A DNA stretch of 64,000 nt from Rhea pennata (Eukaryota; Chordata; Aves; Rheiformes; Rheidae). Made by a program: the position numbers and the translations under genes. The notes beneath the pieces were generated by a model that did no database searches, was not told the DNA's origin, and was given only the letters and a program-made list of their open reading frames with translations. The stretch lies in NCBI RefSeq assembly GCF_028389875.1, contig NC_084702.1:69103582-69167581 (forward strand), read 5' to 3'. Below are positions 56,901 through 64,000 of this stretch, in pieces. The stretch's first letter is position 1. The number at the start of each line of letters is the position of its first letter.

Positions 56901-59900
56901 TTGGTGAAAGAGTCTCTACTTTTTGTATTGCACAATGCCACGTACTTCACTGGCATTAGGTAATGAGCTCCCGTTAATAAAATAACACTTACTTTCATAA
57001 TCATACTGCTAAGTACTAGCTTATGACTAATTCTACTACGTACTAACTGAACATAAATGTAATTTACAAAGCAAATGTGGATTATTTTGAAACAGGTTCC
57101 TTTTTTCTTTTTAATAGATTCCTTTCTAATCCTCAAAATTCAGCTAATTAATTCGCAGGAGATTCTGGACTCAGCAAATAAATTATTACGGTATTACACT
57201 TTCCTTCCCCAAGACTACTGTCAACTGTGATACCTTGCAGATTTGGTCAGCAAAGAAAGCCTGTCCTTTTCCAGTCATGGGAGTTGAAGCTGATGAACGT
57301 GGAGAGGACAAATCACTAAGCTGTAAAAGATTTTATATAAATGAGTATATGCATGCATACATGTGTGTAAATGTAACTATTGGTGACATGTGCCCACATA
57401 TATACTAAAAAGTACTTTCCCCTATGCTACAATAAGTCATAACTCTGGGTTAGTATCAAAGAGCAAGTCTAATTATTCAGGGTCTTCTGAGCCAGTAGTA
57501 CATACACAGTGTTGCTGTTATATGAGTAACATTTACATTAAATATATTTGTTAAGCTCCATTTTGATACTATATCTATTTGTGCATTTTATTTTATTATA
57601 TATTTCTACACATATGCACATACTGTGTATGTATATATGTATATTTAAAATACATATATTTACTTATGGAAGTCATCATAACCAGGAGACCTTCAACTTT
57701 CAATGGAAGAAGCATCCATATAGTAATTTATATAGCTGTATTTTAGATGATGCCATATTTCAAGTAATTTTCACTTTAACCAATGCATGTCTTTTTGGTG
57801 TCATCCCAATGTCAGAGAAAGCACTCATGATATAACAGGTGTAGAAGATAACAATGATAGGGCAAATCTAGGCTACATCATTCACATAATGCTCAAAATA
57901 CTTCTTACCCCCTAAAAGCATCTCAGAATTGGTCTTTTCTTTACCTGAACAGGACTGATAGGAGGAGGTGGGGCTTTGCGTTTTTTTGGAGTTCCACTTC
58001 TTTCTGAACTTAATTTAGAGCCTTGATCATGCTGAAAGTTTCACCAGCCAGAGAAGGTAGGTTTGTTAGTTTGGTTAGTAAAGTTTGAGTAAGTTGTTTT
58101 ATTAAAAATAAATAAATATATATATATATAAAAATCCCACATTAATATCAACTTTAGCAGCTCATGCAGTGCCCTTTTTTCTTTTTTTTTCTATCTAAAG
58201 ATTACATCTTGATTAAAACGGAGATATTAAACATGCCTGACAATAAGACTCTGTCCCTTGGAAAACATGCTTCAGTGAAAACAAACAAGATTTAGTGAAA
58301 AAGCACAAGCTGACAATAGGTTTAGCACTAGTGATCTTAAAATTCTTCCATTCACTCATAGCCCAGTCATGCCGTTCTTAGCAGTACTGTCCTTCCTCTC
58401 CCTCAGCTTCTGCTTGGTGTCTCTGAAAAACCCACCTCAACTCAGAGGAGGAGTGACTCAGAGCATTGCACCCTCATCCACTTTCCAGCCACCAGCAGGA
58501 CTACAAGACACCTGTGCTCCGAGATACCATGACACTAAATAAGACATGTAAGAAATGTATTTATCTGTTTAACTGCCTAAGCCTGCAGAAATTCTCCCAG
58601 ATGTGGGTCTCCAGTAAGAGGTAACCAAGGATGAAGTTCAGTTACCCCTTTTTGGAAACACAGAGACCTTTTCTTGATTTTCCTCTCTATACTTTGAGGT
58701 GACAGGGAGTCCTAGAGCCAAGCTCCTGCGGTTACACACAAGAAATGGGGCACCCCTTCCCTGCACGCGCGTGCACGTGCACATGCACACATAGACACGA
58801 CTTCTCCTCCCTTCCTTTTCTCGCAGTAGGGGTTGCTGTCACTGCTGACTATTACAGAGGGAAATTAAATTTAAAAGAAACTCATTTCTTAAATGAACAA
58901 CTAAAACCTTTCGCATTACAAAATACAGTTATTGGTAGCACATCTCGCTGTGGCACTCACTAGTGCTTGTATGCATGTCAATTACTAGTTTCTCAAAAAT
59001 TTAGAAGCCTATACAGCCTGAGTATTTTCAAACAAAAAGTCAAATACCTGTTTTGCTTTAGTCGGTGACTTTGTATCTGTAATGTAGAAAAGAAGTGGCA
59101 TTAAGAATGGCTATCAAGGAAAAAGTTATTTGCCATTCCTAACCAAACTCTCAGCTCTGCTTCCCACACCATAAATGCTTTGTTTGGTTTTTGAATTCGT
59201 GTTTGAAATCCAAGAAATATACATTAATTTTCACACCCCCTTTGAACTACATACTCTCTCTGCTTCTTTTTTTTGTTTGTTTCATATTGAGATAAAAGTC
59301 TAAGGATTGTGATATTTCTGCTTCTACTACAGTCTCTTACCATTCTTTCACATTAGGCTCCCACTTTGGAAACTCTTTTTAGCTTGACCATAAAGCCCTC
59401 TCTCTGCATTACTTCTTTCTCTAAACCACCAACTGAGGAGCTAAAATGTTCCGTTTATTCCTTCACTTAACAACAGAAAATCTATTCCAAATTGCACACA
59501 AGACTTCACCACACTACTGCATCAGTTTACCTTTTCTTTCTCCAAAATATCTCTTTATGCCTTCCGCAGCACTTCATCTCACACTAGTTTTTACCGCATA
59601 AGCTTTTTATGGTGGAGACTGCAATTTGCCGTTTTGGGACGGCACAGCCAGACCACCTTGAAGATGGCTTCTGAAATATTTTCAGGCTGCTTTAGGAAGT
59701 AAAATCGCTTATTGCTAAACATACAGCCAGGCAATTCAAAGTGACAAGCCGCAGATCAGCATCTCTTACATACCCGCTTCCTGAGAGATCTTTGATGACA
59801 GGAGATTCTGGATCCCTGTATTCTCGGAGAGCTTGGAGTAATGCAGGGCATTCTGTCCGAAGACATCTACTAAACTGACATCTGCACCTTTTCTAAGCAA

Positions 59901-62900
59901 GGCTTCCACGATGCTAAGGCTACCAGCTTCACAAGCCACCATCAAAGCAGTTCTGGACAAAACAAACACAGCGTAAAAATGTCAAGACTGTACTTTTTAA
60001 GCTGCAACTCTTTCTTTCAGGAAAAACCATGACAGTAACTGAGCAATGAAGTCCAAGATTTTATGAACACATATATTGACACATACCTGTAACTGTCATT
60101 TCTCACAACCACCTGCTCTGCCTCTTCTCCCCTTCCCTAAACTTCCCAGCTTGATCTTCTACAAAGACCTGTCATGCTTTGCACCCATCTCCAAATATCT
60201 CTAACAATGTGTTCCTGAACCCCAACGCAGTGCAGCTAGTCAGTGTCAGATCCTAGAATAACAGCAGCACACAGAAAGCACATGCTACGTTACCTGTCTT
60301 TTTTAAGTGACTTGCACAGATTATCAGAGACATACAGAATACTTACAAACAAACAGAAAAAAATACCTTTCAGGCATGCTCTAGCATCCCTTTGCTGCCT
60401 AGGCATGACAGTCTCATCTCCCCGAAACACGCCTAATAGGTTGGCCAAGTTCACCAGCAAACACATTCCTCAGCACAGTTATAAAACTGAAAGGCTACTA
60501 GATATTACAACAATCATTTTACTGATAAATAAAAACCACACTCTAAATGTGGCCTGTGGAAGTGGTGGCTGTTACACTGTTGTGCTAAAAAAGTAGTGTC
60601 AAGTGGTAACTTGGGTAACATTGCCAAAGTCCCGGGCATGGTTTCAGAAGACCAAAATAATTAGTGTTACCTGGACAAGACAGAAAGTTGGACATGCCAT
60701 TTTCAAACATTTCCCCAACTAAACCTTCTTTTTTTCTAATGAAAAGCATGAACAGTTGTGTGAATACAAGATGCAAGACTAATCTCCTTAGCAGAGGGAG
60801 AGTGGAAAAGGAAAATGGTATATTCCGTGCTATATCATTTTCTTAGCTGCCACACACAGCATTAAAAAGAAAAAATCCAACTACTGGCATATCTGTGACA
60901 GAAATACTTTCATCCAATCAAGTAACAAAATCTCAACATTGTTGATTAAATGCTAATTAGTGAGAGGAAGGAAGAGGTCCTGGAGTGGTCAGCACCTCAA
61001 GTCCAAAGCACTGATGAGGCAGTTCAAACCAACCAAGGGAATAAAGCGGTTTTCTTTAGAAAGCTTAAATGAGAGACAACTCTAATACAACTTCGGACTG
61101 ATATAAACAAAGTTAAGGCTCAGCCTTATCGTAGGTGTTGCCACAGAACAATATGGACATTGTATCTTACATAATAATACAGACTGCAATCAGGTATAAG
61201 AGCCAAGTCATCTCAGTGACTTTACTTCTGCAGTTTCAATAACTGTTTATAAAAATTCAAAATTTTCAAATGACTTTAGTCATTATCACCATTATCAACA
61301 CAAGTGCATTTTTCACCATAGGATGTTCCAGTCTGAACATAATACTCTAATGTGTGAGGTATCTATTAAGGCAACAAATCTCTAAATGGCACCTCTCTTA
61401 TAAGGCAGCATCTCCAATATCAAAGTTTCACTGTATTTTCCCCTGCTGCTATCTTGCATCTGTGGCAGCATTATAGTAGAGAAAAGAGCCCCCATGGACG
61501 TCACTTGCAAGTAACATAGTTTTAGGATTTAAGTTGGAGAAACTATCTCATGCTGAAAACAGAGTAGTATTTAAAACTGGAACATTTACAAAACAATGAG
61601 CGCGTAAGTGCTATCAATCAGATTCTTGAAGAAAGGTTTTCCAAATGGCATTTACACCACTCTGGTAGCCCAAGGACTTTCTTATAGTCACAGGTAGTTT
61701 TGTAGTTACCTAGTTTCCACTTCACATTTCCCTTTAGCCAGAATTCTGTAAGGCTTCTCAACAATCAGGGTATGCTCTCTGATACAAGAGGCATTAATAC
61801 ACATAATAGTGATTTTGGGAAGGATTCAGGAAGAAAGCTTCATCTGAGAGTCAACCTTAGGACAGAATTAACATGGTAATGTTAGTTTGCTGTACCTTCC
61901 GTTTTTGTCCCTAGTGTTGATGTCTGCTCCGTGATCCACAAGGTATTTGCAGACTTCCGTGTGACCATTTTGTACTGCAAGCAGCAGAGGTATGTTCCCA
62001 TCCTAGGAACACATTTAGAGCAACTATGAACTATAATCCATCCACTTTACAAGTATCACTTCAACAGTTAAAACTTCAGCTGTGAACTTTCCCTCTACAC
62101 AGCACAAGCAAGGCACTATCAGTGTATTTTCTTTGGGCAGCAAAAATGTAGTTGGGCTTACTTTAACTTACTGCTTGAATGCTAAGGATGATATCAAACA
62201 GCAAAGCATGTGGAATAGGAATGCCTTTTGCTCTCTGCAATCCTTTTGCTATTTGCTTAATGCTATAAAATGATGATTTTGAAACTGTGCAATACCTTTG
62301 AACAGCTTCACAACAAAACGAAGAATTTTAACGAGGCATAAGGCAAAAATACATTTCATAGAACCATAGAATAACTTCAGTTGGAAGATATCTTTAGAGG
62401 TCATCTAGGATGTGTCCTCCACTGCCATCAACCCAAAGCAAGGTAAACTTCAAGTTAGTTTAGCTTGTTCAGAGACTTGTTCAGTCAAGTTTTAAGCATC
62501 TCCAAGGACAGAGATACCACAGCCTCTTCAGGTCCTAGTTCCAATGTTTGACCACTTTCATGGTGAGAAGTTTTCTTCCCTAAAGCTGAACGGGAATTTC
62601 CCAATTTGGTCCAATGCCTAACTTGCAGCTGTTGCTTGTCATCCTTTTGCTGTGCACTTCAAAAAGGGGTTTTGCTCCATCTTCCCTATAACCTCTCATG
62701 ATGTATCTCAGCACAGCTATAAGAAACTCCTATAGCATTCGTTCAGTCTTGAGAAGGTTATCTCCCTTTAAAATGTTTCTGCTAAAAAATTTTAGAGCTA
62801 AACTTTGTGACTGATCCTTTAACAGAAAGGCCAGGTAGGAAGGTGATAGTCCAGAATCAAAAAACCCAAAGACATCCAAAACAAGTTGAATGTTTTTAAG

Positions 62901-63482
62901 CTCAGTATTTTGTCTGAATTCTATCAGGCTCCCTCCCGTTATCACCTGAGAGCAACTGCGTATTTCCCAAAGACCTGGTTGTTTGTAGACACTCAAAATA
63001 CTCAATGTAATGACTCTGACCCTTTAGGCTACACCAGCTTTACTTTTTTTCCCTTAGGTCTATCAAATTCTGGCCGAGCTTAATCAGCATTTCACAGAAC
63101 TTGGCCATATAATGGGCCTTCTCCAAAGCCAGTGAATGTAAGATAGGTTTTGAATATATCAGAATGGATTCTAGTTACTTGCACCAATCCCTCAATTTAA
63201 TGGGTAGCGTATCCTACCTTTACTGTATTAGAGGGTGAGGTGCTTTTCCACCTCTGCTACGGCAAGGCACAAAAGGAAACTTTTTCTGGCAGAAAAATCC
63301 AAAATAAAATGTAAGAGGAGTACTGCTTTGAAGGGCTGCACCTGAGACTGACTGGAGGAGGGGGAAGGGGTAAAATCTACTTTGAATTGCAACGGGATAA
63401 GATGTACGTACCAAGTCTTTGATGTTAATTGGACATTTGTGTTCACATAGAAGTTGAACTACCTGAAGACAACCACATGCAG
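50961..63482 (-). CDS. RAI14: Ankycorbin, retinoic acid-induced protein 14 (3' part, 12 coding exons)
   Basis: Exons in transcript order: 63482-63412, 62002-61896, 59952-59774, 59076-59048, 58031-57945, 57320-57234, 56597-56546, 56228-56110, 55564-54044, 53001-52852, 51344-51279, 51038-50961 (TAA 50963-50961). Phases join without a break to about 848 residues, matching human residues from roughly 135 to the C-terminus at 980. The first three exons encode the later ankyrin repeats ([53 protein letters not shown]). Then comes a Ser/Pro-rich linker with [12 protein letters not shown], and a long coiled coil, most of it in one 1,521-base exon. The end is [15 protein letters not shown] then SQSQKK. 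The protein associates with cortical actin and cell junctions, notably in Sertoli cells and epithelia. The first exons lie right of the window. No lesions are seen. Confidence 0.97.
57585..57662. repeat. TA-rich low-complexity stretch in a RAI14 intron
   Basis: Mostly TATATA, TATGTA and CACATA steps; no coding signal. Confidence 0.6.
58104..58134. repeat. (AAAT)n/(TA)n microsatellite in a RAI14 intron
   Basis: Short AAATAAAT run followed by alternating TA. Confidence 0.8.
62353..62725 (-). mobile_element. CR1 LINE, 3' fragment
   Basis: The left end, CATAGAACCATAGAATAA, is the reverse complement of a CR1 3' tail. It is followed by sequence typical of avian CR1 3' ends in reverse: GGTCATCTAG, CATCTCCAAGGACAGAGA, CCACAGCCTCTTCAGG, GTGCACTTCAAAAAGG and GCTCCATCTTCCCTATAACC. 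It is 5'-truncated with no reverse transcriptase left, and moderately diverged. It lies in a RAI14 intron, in the same orientation as the gene. Confidence 0.85.
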
Positions 63483-64000
63483 CTAAAAAAATAAAAATAA
63501 AAAGAAACATAAGCATGAAAGTTCATTAAACCCCATTTTTGAAATCTGTGTTGCATACTTCCAACCTGCAATCCTGCAGCATTACAGCAGGGTATGAGGA
63601 AAGCAAACTCAAATGTATTTCTCTTTATAATAAAGGAGGAAGACTAAGAGGATTAACAGCAAGTTGTATACAGAAATAAAATTCATATTATATCCTTTCA
63701 TGTTATTTTGAACTATGAATCTTTATGCCCTAAAATAAGAATCAGTTTAATCTTAAGTACACCAACTGATCTGCACGTGCAAGAGCGAACTTCTTAACTG
63801 TACGTTATCTTGAAATTCACTATTCATGATACTTATCTAGACAATATCTGAAAATTGTAAGTCATTAGGATGGACATGCATCACTCAGCTACTCAAGTTA
63901 GTCAAGCATATCTTAATTTTAAAAAGCTGAACAAGCTTTCAATGTTACATTAAAAATGCAGACATGTTGCTGCAAATCTGAGACACCAAGCTGGAAATAA

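Overview
The window is avian nuclear DNA, most likely the Z chromosome of a passerine. Five spliced vertebrate genes can be read exon by exon with GT/AG boundaries and matching phases. Their order (AGXT2 > < DNAJC21 < BRIX1 > RAD1, TTC23L remnant <, RAI14 <) is that of human 5p13, a block known to be Z-linked in birds. A SINE with a tRNA-Ile head and a CR1 tail lies in an AGXT2 intron. That architecture is known from passerines, so order-level placement is an inference from one element. No prokaryotic features, CRISPR arrays or rRNA genes are present.

Layout. Positions 1-8.35 kb hold the last nine coding exons of AGXT2 (+), a mitochondrial PLP aminotransferase. DNAJC21 (-) runs convergently, with stop codon at 10.33 kb and start at 21.97 kb. 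Its CpG-rich 5' end is followed by a G-rich minisatellite of about 25 units (22.23-23.12 kb). BRIX1 (-; 24.75-29.37 kb) and RAD1 (+; 29.60-35.82 kb) are complete and head to head, with start codons 231 bp apart in a CpG island. At 38.5-40.6 kb are minus-strand exons matching TTC23L that keep splice sites but carry in-frame stops and a frameshift, so the gene looks dead here. At 43.7-45.8 kb is a CpG-rich island with no recognisable gene. RAI14 (-) fills 49.0-64 kb: a 1.9-kb 3' UTR and twelve coding exons, with the 5' part of the gene beyond the right edge.

Function. DNAJC21 and BRIX1 both act in 60S ribosomal subunit maturation, RAD1 is a subunit of the 9-1-1 DNA-damage clamp, AGXT2 handles glyoxylate and methylarginines, and RAI14 is an actin-associated ankyrin/coiled-coil protein. 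They are neighbours by ancient synteny rather than by shared pathway, apart from the BRIX1/RAD1 shared promoter.

The points most worth following up are the TTC23L decay, the DNAJC21-upstream minisatellite with its four-unit higher-order repeat, the tRNA-Ile/CR1 SINE, a 53-bp sequence present twice in AGXT2 introns, and the orphan CpG island. I found no evidence of a new multi-gene system.
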